NCBI GenBank assembly: GCA_965278965.1
Contig: OZ257127.1
Span: 1,488,001-1,552,000 of the forward strand
Length of the DNA: 64,000 bases
Reading direction: 5' to 3'
Origin: UBA10649 sp965278965
Lineage (GTDB): Bacteria; Actinomycetota; Actinomycetes; S36-B12
Positions within the stretch are counted from its first letter, which is position 1, and the number at the start of each line of letters is the position of its first letter. Positions 1 through 7,397 of this stretch are shown here, in pieces. Under the pieces are notes generated by a model. The model did not search any database and had not been told where the DNA came from. It was given only the letters and a program-made list of their open reading frames with translations. Made by a program: the position numbers and the translations under genes.

Positions 1-2
1 AA

Positions 3-65
3 GAGGAGTGGGAGCACCACCGCTACGCCGTGCGGGACCTCGACACAATCGCCGCGCGACGCTGA
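3..65 (+). CDS. C-terminal end of a DinB/DUF664-like protein (partial)
   Basis: Only the last 20 codons are inside the window, ending in TGA at 63-65. The tail contains EEWEHHRYAVRDLD, which resembles the C-terminus of actinobacterial DinB-like (DUF664, mycothiol-dependent) four-helix proteins that end in a His-rich helix followed by RYAVRDL. The codon usage is typical of a real gene. Function cannot be judged from so short a piece; the family name rests on remembered similarity. Confidence 0.5.
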   Translation, partial: EEWEHHRYAVRDLDTIAARR

Positions 66-100
66 CGCACGTTCGCGTCACGGGCCGATCGGTGCCCTCG

Positions 101-412
101 TCAGACCGCGTGGTCGTCGATGACCGGCGCGATGTCGAGGAGCGCCACCAGCGCAGCCCGGTGGGCCTCGTACGCCTTTCGGCCGGCGCGCGTGATGGAG
201 AACGTCGTGCTCGACCCACGACCGCGCCCGGCCTTGGCCACCGTCACGTAGCCGGCGTCCTCCAGTGCCGACATCTGCTTGGACAGGTCGGAGTCGCTCA
301 GCGCGAGGTGCTCGCGGAGGAAGGCGAACGTGACGTGCGGGGCGTTGGCCACGATTGCCATGGCGGCGAGCCGCTTGGGCGCGTGAATGATCGGGTCGAG
401 GTCGGCGATCAC
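101..412 (-). CDS. Winged-helix transcriptional regulator, MarR/ArsR-like
   Basis: A 103-residue protein starting at GTG 412, which overlaps the stop of the upstream membrane gene by four bases (GTGA), so the two are translationally coupled. The sequence reads as a compact winged helix: APKRLAAMAIV, then a recognition region LSDSDLSKQMSALEDAGYV and a wing rich in Gly, Arg and Ser (KAGRGRGSSTTF). This arrangement is typical of small 'transcriptional regulator' proteins paired with a membrane partner in Actinobacteria. It probably binds the ACTTTCC repeats at 871-907 and controls its own operon. Ligand unknown. Confidence 0.8.
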   Translation of the reverse strand: MIADLDPIIHAPKRLAAMAIVANAPHVTFAFLREHLALSDSDLSKQMSALEDAGYVTVAKAGRGRGSSTTFSITRAGRKAYEAHRAALVALLDIAPVIDDHAV

Positions 413-879
413 GCGAGCCGAGCCCGCACCGACTTGGCCGCGGTGTTGTAGGCCGAGTCGTACCAGTAGAGCCCGGCCGTCACAAGCACGAACGCGGTGA
501 TCGCCGCGGCCAGGATCCCGACCACGATCCACGCGAGCGCAACGACGACGAGGACGGCGGCGCACCCGCAGAAGTACCCGCGCCAGACACGCCCGATCTC
601 CGCGGGCGGTGTTCCCGTCCCGGGCATGGGCAACGCGCCGTGGCTGCGCTGCAACCAGGTGATGGCCGCCGCCTCCAGGGCGAGCAGGATCGCCAGGGAG
701 GCGAAGAGCAGGGCCTTCGAGTCGGGCAACCAGGCCCACACCCCCACCATCGCGGCGGACCAGAGCCCCGTCGCCGGGGCGAACCAGACCGGCGTCGCCG
801 GGTAGTGGATGTAGGGGGCCGCCTCGGCTCGGCTGGCCGCCAGCAGCGCCTGACGTGCGTCTTCCCTATTACTTTCCAT
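409..879 (-). CDS. Four-helix integral membrane protein of unknown function
   Basis: A 156-residue protein starting at ATG 879 (MESNREDARQ). It has a short charged N-terminus and about four hydrophobic segments (near residues 30-45, 52-68, 92-115 and 118-135), with a polar loop containing RSHGALPMPGTGTPP between the pairs. It precedes and overlaps the small winged-helix regulator gene, a common actinobacterial pairing in which the regulator controls the membrane protein. The start codon lies inside one copy of the repeated operator and has no clear Shine-Dalgarno, so a leaderless transcript is possible. No function can be assigned. Confidence 0.75.
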   Translation of the reverse strand: MESNREDARQALLAASRAEAAPYIHYPATPVWFAPATGLWSAAMVGVWAWLPDSKALLFASLAILLALEAAAITWLQRSHGALPMPGTGTPPAEIGRVWRGYFCGCAAVLVVVALAWIVVGILAAAITAFVLVTAGLYWYDSAYNTAAKSVRARLA

Positions 880-907
880 ACCGGAAAGTTTATGTGCAAC
901 TTTCCAT
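871..907. promoter_or_regulatory. Three-part ACTTTCC operator cluster
   Basis: ACTTTCC (871-877) faces GGAAAGT (883-889) across five bases, a perfect 7-bp inverted repeat. A further direct copy ACTTTCCAT follows at 899-907, 28 bases after the first. The cluster overlaps the start of the membrane-protein gene and is a likely autoregulatory site for the coupled winged-helix regulator. Confidence 0.55.
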
Positions 908-941
908 TTGTGCAAGTTATTGACGCGAGCCGAGGTCGAGG

Positions 942-1637
942 TCACGGGCGGCGGGTGCTCCGCCGGCTCGGCGGGCGAGGGCGGAGCAGCGCCGACTCCA
1001 GGGTGTCCTGCAACCACGCCTGGTACTTGGCCGCGTCCCACCCGCACTGGTCACGCAGGAGTGCGTGGACCTCCGGGCTCGTCGTCGTCCACACGATGTC
1101 AGACGCGTCGCCGACGCCCACCCCGTCGCGCAGGTCGCCGTTGGCGGCGATCCACGACACGATCTGGGTCATCGCCTGGCGCCGCTGCCGTTGCTGGAGA
1201 TCGTCGCGCAGCGAACGGGCATCTGGGTCGACGAGGGCCGCCGAGCGCAGGATCGCATCTACGGGTCCGATCCGCTCGAGCTGCTCGGTGATCCCGCGGG
1301 CGAGCAGGGCGATCTGCAGGCGCTGGTCGGTCTCGCGCCGCATGGCTTGCGGGCCGGGCCGATCCAGCATCGGGACGTCGGCCTCGTCGCCGCCGACCGT
1401 GACGTCCAGGACAGCCTTGAGCAGTCCCTTCTTGCTCCCGTATACGTGGAGGACAGTGTCGGCGGCCACGCCCGCCTCGTTTGCGACCTCGGTCAGGGTC
1501 GTCGCCGGGTAGCCCTGGTCCACGAACAGCGAACGGGCGGCGTCGAGGATCCGAGTCCGGGTCGCGGCGGCCTGCTCGGCGCGCAGCGTCGAGGTGTAAG
1601 GGCGGCGCTTGACAGGCTCGGACATCGGGGCGACCAT
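942..1637 (-). CDS. TetR/AcrR family transcriptional regulator
   Basis: A 231-residue regulator. Residues about 22-65 form the TetR helix-turn-helix (TRTRILDAARSLFVDQGY, then TLTEVANEAGVAADTVLHVYGSKKGLL). The C-terminal ligand domain is unassigned. The start could be ATG 1637 or ATG 1625; neither has a clear ribosome site. It is divergent from the SnoaL-like gene, with a TCCAGT-CTG-ACTGGA palindrome in the 41-base gap, so it probably represses both genes. Confidence 0.85.
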   Translation of the reverse strand: MVAPMSEPVKRRPYTSTLRAEQAAATRTRILDAARSLFVDQGYPATTLTEVANEAGVAADTVLHVYGSKKGLLKAVLDVTVGGDEADVPMLDRPGPQAMRRETDQRLQIALLARGITEQLERIGPVDAILRSAALVDPDARSLRDDLQQRQRRQAMTQIVSWIAANGDLRDGVGVGDASDIVWTTTSPEVHALLRDQCGWDAAKYQAWLQDTLESALLRPRPPSRRSTRRP

Positions 1638-1650
1638 ACCAACTAATCAT

Positions 1651-1665
1651 TCCAGTCTGACTGGA
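1651..1665. promoter_or_regulatory. TetR operator candidate TCCAGT-N3-ACTGGA
   Basis: A perfect 6-bp inverted repeat around CTG lies in the short divergent gap between the tetR start and the SnoaL-like gene. Position and symmetry suit binding by the neighbouring TetR protein. Confidence 0.6.
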
Positions 1666-1684
1666 TCGAATATGGGAGATGCTC

Positions 1685-2107
1685 ATGGACCTGCTGGAGC
1701 GCAACAAGGCCACCGTCCGGCGCGTGTTCGACGAGGGGTTCAGCCAGGGCAACATCGACGTCGTAGACGAATCCCTCGCGCCGACGGCGGTGGATCGGCA
1801 TCCGTTCGCGGCGGACCAGTCCGACTTCCGCGAGCACCTCAAGGCCGCCATCACGATGTTCCGCGACGCCATGCCGGACCTTCAAGCCCGGGTCGAGGAC
1901 ATCGTCGCCGAGACCAACGTCGTTGCTGCGCGGGTTCGGATGACCGGCACCCACACCGGTGCCCCACTGTTCGGCGTTCCCGCAGCGGGTCGGCCGGTCG
2001 ACATCGAGCAGTTCCACTTCATCCACACCGACGGCCATGGCCGCGGCGTGCGCCACTGGGCAAACGTCGGAGTCGCCGAACTACGCCAGCAGATCAGCCC
2101 GGCCTGA
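1685..2107 (+). CDS. SnoaL-like ester cyclase family protein
   Basis: A 140-residue protein of the NTF2/SnoaL fold: N-terminal helix NKATVRRVFDEGFSQGN, a middle stretch HPFAADQSDFREHLKAAITMFRDAMPD, and a C-terminal strand pair with FHFIHTDGHGRGVRHWANVG. Family members range from polyketide ester cyclases to proteins of unknown role. GGGAG at 1674-1678 lies six bases before ATG 1685 and abuts ATG 1679, so 1685 is the better start. It is divergent from tetR, which likely controls it. Substrate unknown. Confidence 0.8.
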   Translation: MDLLERNKATVRRVFDEGFSQGNIDVVDESLAPTAVDRHPFAADQSDFREHLKAAITMFRDAMPDLQARVEDIVAETNVVAARVRMTGTHTGAPLFGVPAAGRPVDIEQFHFIHTDGHGRGVRHWANVGVAELRQQISPA

Positions 2108-2201
2108 GCTTCCCAGCGCTCGCATCGTCAGGTCCGGCGGTTATCGGGGCCGCGATGTGGGTACAGCGCCGCCGACAGGCCCCGTCACCCTCGAGGTCCC
2201 G

Positions 2202-2612
2202 ATGGCGACAGAACGGCAGAAGGACGCCGCGCGCAAGAACATCAAGAAGGCCCAGGAGGCGTCCCACTCGGGTCGAACGTCCACATCCTCGAAGAACGGC
2301 GACCTGAGCACGGCGGACCGCAACGACCTGCCCGACTCCGCCTTCGCCTTCACGAAGAAGCGTAAGGAGCCACTCGTCGACGCCAAGCACGTCCGCAACG
2401 CGATCTCCCGCTTCGACCAGGTCGAGGACGTCACGGACACCGAGCGGGATGCGGCGTGGCGGAAGATCAAGACCGCGGCCAAGAAGCACGGGGTGGAGAT
2501 CTCGGAGTCGGGCTGGCGCGAGCTGTTCCGCGGCGGCAAGGCCAAGAAGTCGGCACCGGCCAAGAAGGCTGCGAAGACCACGAAGAAGACCTCAGCCACC
2601 AAGGCCCATTGA
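2202..2612 (+). CDS. DUF6582-like small basic protein
   Basis: A 136-residue, Lys-rich soluble protein starting at ATG 2202 behind GAGG. The core reads LPDSAFAFTKKRKEPLVDAKHVRNAISRFDQVEDVTDTERDAAWRKIKTAAKKHGVEI, the pattern I recall for DUF6582, and resembles phage/plasmid-associated proteins that list 'safe' residues for a host. The tail is a low-complexity run of Lys-Ala-Thr repeats (KKSAPAKKAAKTTKKTS) like those of actinobacterial histone-like proteins, so nucleic-acid contact is plausible. Function unknown. Confidence 0.7.
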   Translation: MATERQKDAARKNIKKAQEASHSGRTSTSSKNGDLSTADRNDLPDSAFAFTKKRKEPLVDAKHVRNAISRFDQVEDVTDTERDAAWRKIKTAAKKHGVEISESGWRELFRGGKAKKSAPAKKAAKTTKKTSATKAH

Positions 2613-2641
2613 CCCTTCGGTCCCTCCGCATGCGCGCTGGC

Positions 2642-2647
2642 TATAGT
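2642..2647 (+). promoter_or_regulatory. -10 box TATAGT for a leaderless transcript
   Basis: TATAGT ends six bases before GTG 2654. This is the spacing expected when transcription begins at the start codon itself, as is common in Actinobacteria. No Shine-Dalgarno lies upstream of that GTG. Confidence 0.5.
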
Positions 2648-2653
2648 CCGGCG

Positions 2654-3238
2654 GTGCCCTCCACCGATGAGCCGGTCGATCGGGGACGTCCGGCAGTCGA
2701 CCGCCTCGGGAGCGCCCTGCGCGACCTGCAGGATCGAGTGGCGACGACGTCCGCGCCCGACGACGTCGTCGAGGAGGCGACCGCCGCGATCAGCCGAGCA
2801 GCCAACCTGCTCGATCCGTACCGCTACGTCGCGGACCGCGACAAGCGGCACGGCGACTACCTGAGCGAGCCCGGGAGCATGACCTTCGCGCCGACGTTCG
2901 CGCCGTTGTCGATCACCGGGCCCACCCTCACGACCCGGGTCCGCTTCCCCTCCTTCTACTTGGGCAGCAATGGAGCCGCGCATGGCGGCGCGGTCGCCGT
3001 CGTCATGGACGAGCTGCTCGGCCGGCTCGCCCTCACCGTCGCGGGGACGGCTCGCAACGCGTACCTCCACGTCGAGTACCGCAACGTGACGCCGCTCGAT
3101 GTCGATCTCGACCTCATGTCGACCGTCGATCGGGTCGATGGCAGGAAGTTCTTCTTGTCGGGGCGCATGATGAACGGCGACACGTTGGTCGCCGAGGCGA
3201 CCGCGCTGTTCGTCCGACTTCGCGAAGGCAGCGCGTAG
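2654..3238 (+). CDS. PaaI-type hotdog-fold thioesterase
   Basis: A 194-residue protein with a hotdog thioesterase domain in its second half. The signature HGGAVAVVMDELLG (about residues 110-123) gives the HGG turn and the acidic residue D119 expected for PaaI-like acyl-CoA thioesterases. It is followed by strands AYLHVEYRNVTPLDVDLDL and LVAEATALFVRL. The N-terminal 60 residues are helical and unassigned. The GTG start is supported by a TATAGT box six bases upstream. Likely role: hydrolysis of an acyl-CoA in the cytoplasm; the acyl group is unknown. Confidence 0.8.
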   Translation: MPSTDEPVDRGRPAVDRLGSALRDLQDRVATTSAPDDVVEEATAAISRAANLLDPYRYVADRDKRHGDYLSEPGSMTFAPTFAPLSITGPTLTTRVRFPSFYLGSNGAAHGGAVAVVMDELLGRLALTVAGTARNAYLHVEYRNVTPLDVDLDLMSTVDRVDGRKFFLSGRMMNGDTLVAEATALFVRLREGSA

Positions 3239-3308
3239 GCGCCTCGGGGACTTTCCCGGTGCCGGGGCGATGCGGTGGACCGGTTCGAAAGTCCGCGCGA
3301 CAGATCGT

Positions 3309-3319
3309 TAACCTGGTTA
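3309..3319. promoter_or_regulatory. Palindrome TAACC-T-GGTTA upstream of the VOC gene
   Basis: A perfect 5-bp inverted repeat lies 37 bases before the VOC gene start in a locally AT-rich stretch. It could be an operator, but no regulator gene is adjacent. Confidence 0.3.
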
Positions 3320-3355
3320 TTGTAATGAGCCTCCCGCCCTGAGGATCGGAGCAGC

Positions 3356-3871
3356 GTGACCCAGAGCAAGAAGATGAAGATGTACCACACGGGCGCGATC
3401 GTCGACGATCTCGACGTGGCGATGGCCCGCTGGACCGCGGCTCTCGGCCTGCACTGGGCGCCGCCCCTCACGTCGACGGTGCCCCTCATGTGCCCGACCG
3501 GCCTGGAGGACCGCGAGGTGCGGTTCACCTACTCCATCGAGGGTCCGCACCACATCGAGCTGCTCGAGCAGATCAACCCCGCGCCCTACGTGAACCTGAC
3601 GGGTGGTCGACATGTCCACCACGTCGGGTACTACACGACCGACCTCGTCGGCGAGACCGCCCGGCTGGAGAGCGAAGGACTCATCTGCGAGCTGTCCGGC
3701 GTGACCGAGGACGGCGCCGTCGACCGCGCGACCTTCCTGCGCGACCCGCTCGTCCCGGGCCTGTGGATCGAGCTCGTCGACCAGTCCGTCGTCGACTTCC
3801 TCGACCCGTGGCTGGCCGAGGCGGGGGCGGACCAGGGGATCGGGTACGAATCGCCCTTCCACATCGGCTGA
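3356..3871 (+). CDS. VOC (glyoxalase-like) family protein
   Basis: A 171-residue single-chain vicinal-oxygen-chelate protein. The beta-alpha-beta modules start at YHTGAIVDDLDVAMARWTAALGL and at HVHHVGYYTTDLVGETARLESEG. Candidate metal ligands are H12, H94 or H95 and the Glu of LWIELVD. The pattern resembles Glyoxalase_4/methylmalonyl-CoA-epimerase-like proteins, but the reaction cannot be named. The GTG 3356 start follows GGAG. Confidence 0.75.
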   Translation: MTQSKKMKMYHTGAIVDDLDVAMARWTAALGLHWAPPLTSTVPLMCPTGLEDREVRFTYSIEGPHHIELLEQINPAPYVNLTGGRHVHHVGYYTTDLVGETARLESEGLICELSGVTEDGAVDRATFLRDPLVPGLWIELVDQSVVDFLDPWLAEAGADQGIGYESPFHIG

Positions 3872-3941
3872 CGCCCGCAGGCACGACGCCGTGCCGTCGT
3901 CGCGCGTGCGACACTGAGGGCAGAGCCCGGCTATCGGGCCT

Positions 3942-3984
3942 CCGGACGATGGGTGCCGTACCCGGTGTGCGACAAGACGGCCCG
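3942..3984 (+). ncRNA. Guanidine-III (mini-ykkC) riboswitch
   Basis: The stretch begins CCGGACGA and has GCCGTACCCGG followed by GACAAGACGGC. These are the conserved blocks of the guanidine-III riboswitch, closely matching the Thermobifida fusca RNA whose structure is known. CCGG (3942) pairs with CCGG of TACCCGG, and GCCGT pairs with ACGGC to give the H-type pseudoknot. The element ends two bases before the ribosome site GGAGG (3986-3990) of the SMR exporter gene, which suits translational control: guanidinium binding would free the ribosome site. Identification is by sequence blocks and pairing. Confidence 0.9.
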
Positions 3985-3995
3985 CGGAGGCTGTC

Positions 3996-4310
3996 ATGTC
4001 GTGGCTCGTTCTTGTTCTCTCCGGCGTACTTGAGGCAGTCTGGGCCGTCTCGCTCAGCAGGTCCGAGGGCTTCAGCCGGCTCGTGCCGTCCCTGCTGTTC
4101 GTCGTGGCGCTGTGCGCGAGTATGGCCGGCCTCGCGTACGCGATGCGTGAGTTGCCGGTCGGCACGTCCTACGCCATCTGGGTCGGCATCGGCGCAGCAC
4201 TGACCGTCGTCTACGCCATGGTCACCGGCGTCGAGCCGGCCTCGCTCATGAAGGTCGTCTTTCTCGGCATGATCGTCGCAGGCGTGGTCGGGCTCAAGCT
4301 CAGCCACTGA
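3996..4310 (+). CDS. gdx: SMR family guanidinium exporter (Gdx/SugE type)
   Basis: A 104-residue, four-helix small multidrug resistance protein that acts as a membrane dimer. The N-terminus MSWLVLVLSGVLEAVWAVSLSRSEGF carries the essential Glu13 and the LExxWAxxL context that separates guanidinium exporters (Gdx, formerly SugE) from drug exporters; PVGTSYAIWVGIGA in helix 3 is the SMR signature. It exports guanidinium in exchange for protons. The riboswitch immediately upstream is of a guanidine-sensing class and independently supports this substrate. GGAGG lies five bases before ATG 3996. Confidence 0.92.
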   Translation: MSWLVLVLSGVLEAVWAVSLSRSEGFSRLVPSLLFVVALCASMAGLAYAMRELPVGTSYAIWVGIGAALTVVYAMVTGVEPASLMKVVFLGMIVAGVVGLKLSH

Positions 4311-4356
4311 CGGCGGCAAGGGTCGATCGCACAGCGCACGCTCCTACGATCACGTC

Positions 4357-4908
4357 ATGGCGACGAACCCCGACCGCACGAGCTACTTCCCGGCGATCGA
4401 GGAGAAGTACGGGCAGCCGATGTCGTACTGGTTCGACCAGATGGCCGAGGTCGCCGACCGCCCCTACAAGGAGCAGATCGCGTTCTTGCACGAGGAGCAC
4501 GGGTTCTCGCGCGCGCACGCTAACGCGCTCGTCATGTACAGCCGCGGCTCGACGAGCGCGCATCGGTTCGAGACGTTCGACGACTACCTGAAGCCGCTCG
4601 ATGCGACGAAACGCAGGACCGTGCGCGCGATCTTCAAAGCGGTCCGGTCGCCGTACCCGAAGTCCGAGATCGCAATCGCGTGGAACCAGCCGATGCTGAA
4701 GGTCGACGGCGAGTACGTGTTCGGCCTGTCCGTCGCCACCAATCACATCGTCATCGCGCCCTGGGGCGGTGTCCTCGACGAGTTCCGGCCACGGTTGACG
4801 GACTACACCGTCAAGAAGAAGACGATCCAGGTCCCCGTCGACTGGAAGCCGGACGCCCGTCTGCTGCAGGACCTGGTCGCGGCGAGCGTTGCAGCGATGC
4901 ACAGCTGA
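4357..4908 (+). CDS. DUF4287 plus DUF1801/YdhG-like domain protein
   Basis: A 183-residue cytoplasmic protein. The first 70 residues contain EEKYGQPMSYWFDQMAEVADRPYKEQIAFLHEEHGFSRAHANALVMY, the DUF4287 pattern. The rest (DYLKPLDATKRRTVRAIFKAVRSPYPKSEIAIAWNQPMLKVDGEYVFGLSVATNHI) follows the DUF1801/YdhG fold, related to frataxin-like proteins, with the conserved PxxE-I-xWnqPml-g region. No biochemical role is established. It lies 46 bases after gdx on the same strand but seems separate. Confidence 0.75.
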   Translation: MATNPDRTSYFPAIEEKYGQPMSYWFDQMAEVADRPYKEQIAFLHEEHGFSRAHANALVMYSRGSTSAHRFETFDDYLKPLDATKRRTVRAIFKAVRSPYPKSEIAIAWNQPMLKVDGEYVFGLSVATNHIVIAPWGGVLDEFRPRLTDYTVKKKTIQVPVDWKPDARLLQDLVAASVAAMHS

Positions 4909-4989
4909 CCGGAGGACAACATCGGCTCGTGCTGGCAGAGTGCAGCCCACGGGGTGGCAACCCCAGCACACCGGGGGACGGGGCGCTCG

Positions 4990-6315
4990 ATGCGATGGAC
5001 GGCGGCAGTCGGAACGATCATCGTGGCGGGCCTGCTCGCCGCGTGTGGGAGCACTGTGGGCGCAAGCGGCGCGCCGCCGACGCCCACTGGCTCCCCTACG
5101 CCGACGCCGTTACAGACCTCACCGGCGGCGCGGACGACGGCATCGCCCGCGGCGAGAACCGATCAGGCATCTATGACTGGCATGACCGCGATCTGCCAGT
5201 ACGTCAACGCAGAACTGGAGAAGAGGGCGCTCAGCGCTGGCCGTCCGAACCCGTCTACCGCCGACGAGTTCCGTGACCTGGGCCGCTACTTCCTTGAGAT
5301 CGCCAAATCGCTGCGAGAGAAACGACCTCAACTCCAGGCTCTCGTCGACAGCGCCGACGCTTCCACGCGCGGCTCAGAAGCGTTGGCGCTCGGCGGAGTC
5401 GACGCGATGATCAGCGTCGCCGAGCAGTACGGCGAGCGCCTCAGCATTGTCACGGTCGTCGATGACGCCGCACGGGCCTTGCCCGGGGAGGTCGCCTCTG
5501 CAATGCAAGGGCCTTCCTACACGATGTGCTACGGAGAGTACGGCGATGAACTCGCCGACTTTCTCAAGGACGAGACCCAGCTGATGACGACACTGCACCA
5601 GTCCCCGAACGTCGGTTGCGACGAGGCGGAGATGGTCAGCAACTGGGTCGGGCACGTAGCGGTCAACCGGATCACCTGCCATACGGCGTCTTCGACGTTC
5701 CGGGTTGACGTATTCGCGAGCAGTGACGCGGCTGACGCCGGGCTGAGGGCAGGTTGTCGCGAACGCAGGGACCGTGGCGAGACCGGCCTCGGCGAAGCGG
5801 TGCGAGGGGAGAACTGGGTCGCTTACTCCGATGGCAACCCGGACGCGACAAGCGAGGAACTGGCCGCTGTGCTCGGTGGAGCCGTCATCGACGCCTTGGC
5901 CGACTCCGTGTGCCTCGGTGAGGTCGCCTGGGACCAGGGGACGGCCGCCGTCAACGCGGCGTTCTGCCCGCTCTGGGAGGACTTTCCCGAGATGCCGCCG
6001 CTGGCTGGTGGCGTGCCCGCGGCGAACGCCGTCGCTGACGCGTGGGCGCGCGGCTGGGCCACCCATGCCTACGACGCGAAGGATGTGCTCGACGGCATCA
6101 CGGGCAGCACCGGCGATGACGAAGCCTCGGGCGACGCCCGTCGCCTGAGCGCCGATCTCGGAACGGCGTCCCATCTGGCGAGCGAGTACGCGTGGGCGGT
6201 CAAGACGGTTGCTGAGCAGCGAGGCTCGATAGACGAAGCGCGTACTGCGGCCGCGGATTGGCGGAGGAAATTCGACCTCGAGGTCGCAACTCTCCAGATT
6301 CGCTGCGGCGGCTGA
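4990..6315 (+). CDS. Putative lipoprotein of unknown function
   Basis: A 441-residue protein. ATG 4990 (MRWTAAVGTIIVAGLLAACGS) gives a classical lipoprotein signal with lipobox LLAAC, cleavage before Cys19. A Thr/Pro/Ser-rich linker (about residues 25-60) follows, as in many actinobacterial cell-surface lipoproteins. The extracellular part is mixed helical, contains several cysteines that could form disulfides, and matches no family I recognise. A longer start at 4954 would place 12 polar residues before the signal and is less likely. It ends three bases before the convergent OsmC gene. Confidence 0.75.
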   Translation: MRWTAAVGTIIVAGLLAACGSTVGASGAPPTPTGSPTPTPLQTSPAARTTASPAARTDQASMTGMTAICQYVNAELEKRALSAGRPNPSTADEFRDLGRYFLEIAKSLREKRPQLQALVDSADASTRGSEALALGGVDAMISVAEQYGERLSIVTVVDDAARALPGEVASAMQGPSYTMCYGEYGDELADFLKDETQLMTTLHQSPNVGCDEAEMVSNWVGHVAVNRITCHTASSTFRVDVFASSDAADAGLRAGCRERRDRGETGLGEAVRGENWVAYSDGNPDATSEELAAVLGGAVIDALADSVCLGEVAWDQGTAAVNAAFCPLWEDFPEMPPLAGGVPAANAVADAWARGWATHAYDAKDVLDGITGSTGDDEASGDARRLSADLGTASHLASEYAWAVKTVAEQRGSIDEARTAAADWRRKFDLEVATLQIRCGG

Positions 6316-6318
6316 CGA

Positions 6319-6714
6319 CTACCGCGACGCACGCTCCACCGGTGCCCCCTGGCGGATCGCCTTCGGGATCTCGGCGACCTGGTCGACGACGTCGAGCAAC
6401 GCCGCGATCGAATCTGCGGGAGCGGACGAGTCGACCTCTACGACGTAGCTGATGCCCGTCGCCGCCCACGTGTCGGTGTCGTAGTCACCGGAAGCGGTCA
6501 CCCGCACACCGTCCACCGCGATGTCCATGCCCTCGGCCTCGCGGTACACGTCGTTGAGGACACACCCGGCGGCCGCGAGGTTCAGCAGGTGGGCGCCGGT
6601 GAAGGTCGCCTCGACGCTGACACCGGCATCGGTCCACCGATGGGGGAAGACAACGACTCCCTCGCCCGTTCTGCGGAGCGTCCCAGCCCCGACAACCACC
6701 TCGTACGGGCCCAT
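6319..6714 (-). CDS. OsmC family protein
   Basis: A 131-residue OsmC/Ohr-fold protein. It contains the GAHLLNLAAAGCVLNDVYREAEGMDIAVDGVRVTASGDYD core, with one of the two expected redox cysteines visible (AAGC). The family reduces organic hydroperoxides or has related thiol chemistry; with only one clear Cys this member may not be a peroxidase. The start ATG 6714 was chosen because the family begins near this point. It lies 23 bases downstream of the XRE-cupin regulator on the same strand. Confidence 0.75.
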   Translation of the reverse strand: MGPYEVVVGAGTLRRTGEGVVVFPHRWTDAGVSVEATFTGAHLLNLAAAGCVLNDVYREAEGMDIAVDGVRVTASGDYDTDTWAATGISYVVEVDSSAPADSIAALLDVVDQVAEIPKAIRQGAPVERASR

Positions 6715-6737
6715 GCGCGGGATTCTGACAGGCGCGG

Positions 6738-7316
6738 CTAGACCCGTCGACGTGTCACCGGTTCGAAGACGGTCATCGCGAACCGCACGCGGCGCCTGCC
6801 GCGGTTCGCGTAGGTGTGTGGCACCTCCGCACCGATGCCGGTCGCAGCTCCCGCGGGGAGCTCGACCGTCTCGTCGTCGACGGTCAGGGTGAGCGTGCCG
6901 GACAGCACGTGGAGCAGCTCGTGCGTGCCGGCTCGGTGGGGCTCCGACGCGTACGCGTCGCCGGGCTCCAGCGTCCAGTCCCACAGCTCCAGCATGTCCG
7001 GCGTCTGCGCCGCCGCGACCAGCACAGCGGCTCCCCCGCCCTCGCCGACCCACAGGGGGTCGCGGTCGGACGCCCGCGAGACGACGATCCCCTCCCCGGT
7101 CGGCTCGGCGACGAGCTCGGCGAGCGTCGTCCCCATCGCCCGTGCCAGCCGGAGCAGCGTCGTGATGCTCGCGTTCGTCGTGCCAGCCTCGACGTTGACG
7201 ATCATGCGCCGGCTCACGCCGCTGCGCTCGGCGAGATCGTCAAGCGTCCAGCCACGTTCGGCCCGACCCGCGCGGACCCGGTGGCCCACGGCAGCGGTGA
7301 CGTCGTCCTCAGCCAT
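6738..7316 (-). CDS. XRE family regulator with C-terminal cupin
   Basis: A 192-residue regulator. Residues about 11-65 are an HTH_3 domain (RVRAGRAERGWTLDDLAERSGVSRRMIVNVEAGTTNASITTLLRLARAMGTTLAEL). Residues about 105-185 are a small cupin barrel (EPHRAGTHELLHVLSGTLTLTVDDETVELPAGAATGIGAEVPHTYANRG) that would sense a small ligand. It is divergent from an EamA-family exporter with a perfect 10-bp inverted repeat between them, so it most likely controls that exporter and itself. Confidence 0.85.
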   Translation of the reverse strand: MAEDDVTAAVGHRVRAGRAERGWTLDDLAERSGVSRRMIVNVEAGTTNASITTLLRLARAMGTTLAELVAEPTGEGIVVSRASDRDPLWVGEGGGAAVLVAAAQTPDMLELWDWTLEPGDAYASEPHRAGTHELLHVLSGTLTLTVDDETVELPAGAATGIGAEVPHTYANRGRRRVRFAMTVFEPVTRRRV

Positions 7317-7343
7317 CGGCTCCCCTAGTCATCGACTTCCGCG

Positions 7344-7367
7344 GATAGTGCATGATAATGCACTATC
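7344..7367. promoter_or_regulatory. Operator: perfect 10-bp inverted repeat GATAGTGCAT
   Basis: GATAGTGCAT (7344-7353) and ATGCACTATC (7358-7367) face each other across four bases, in the 81-base gap between the divergent XRE-cupin regulator and EamA transporter genes. It is the obvious binding site for the XRE protein. Confidence 0.75.
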
Positions 7368-7397
7368 TGAGGCACCAACAGCCACAAGGAGGTCACC

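Noticed and set aside
2141..3070. A long minus-strand open frame opposite the DUF6582 and thioesterase genes
   Set aside because: It is a GC-rich shadow; the plus-strand genes have recognisable domains and plausible starts.
4800..5100. Horizontal transfer of the lipoprotein region because of slightly lower GC
   Set aside because: The shift is small and third-position GC remains high; no flanking repeats or mobility genes.
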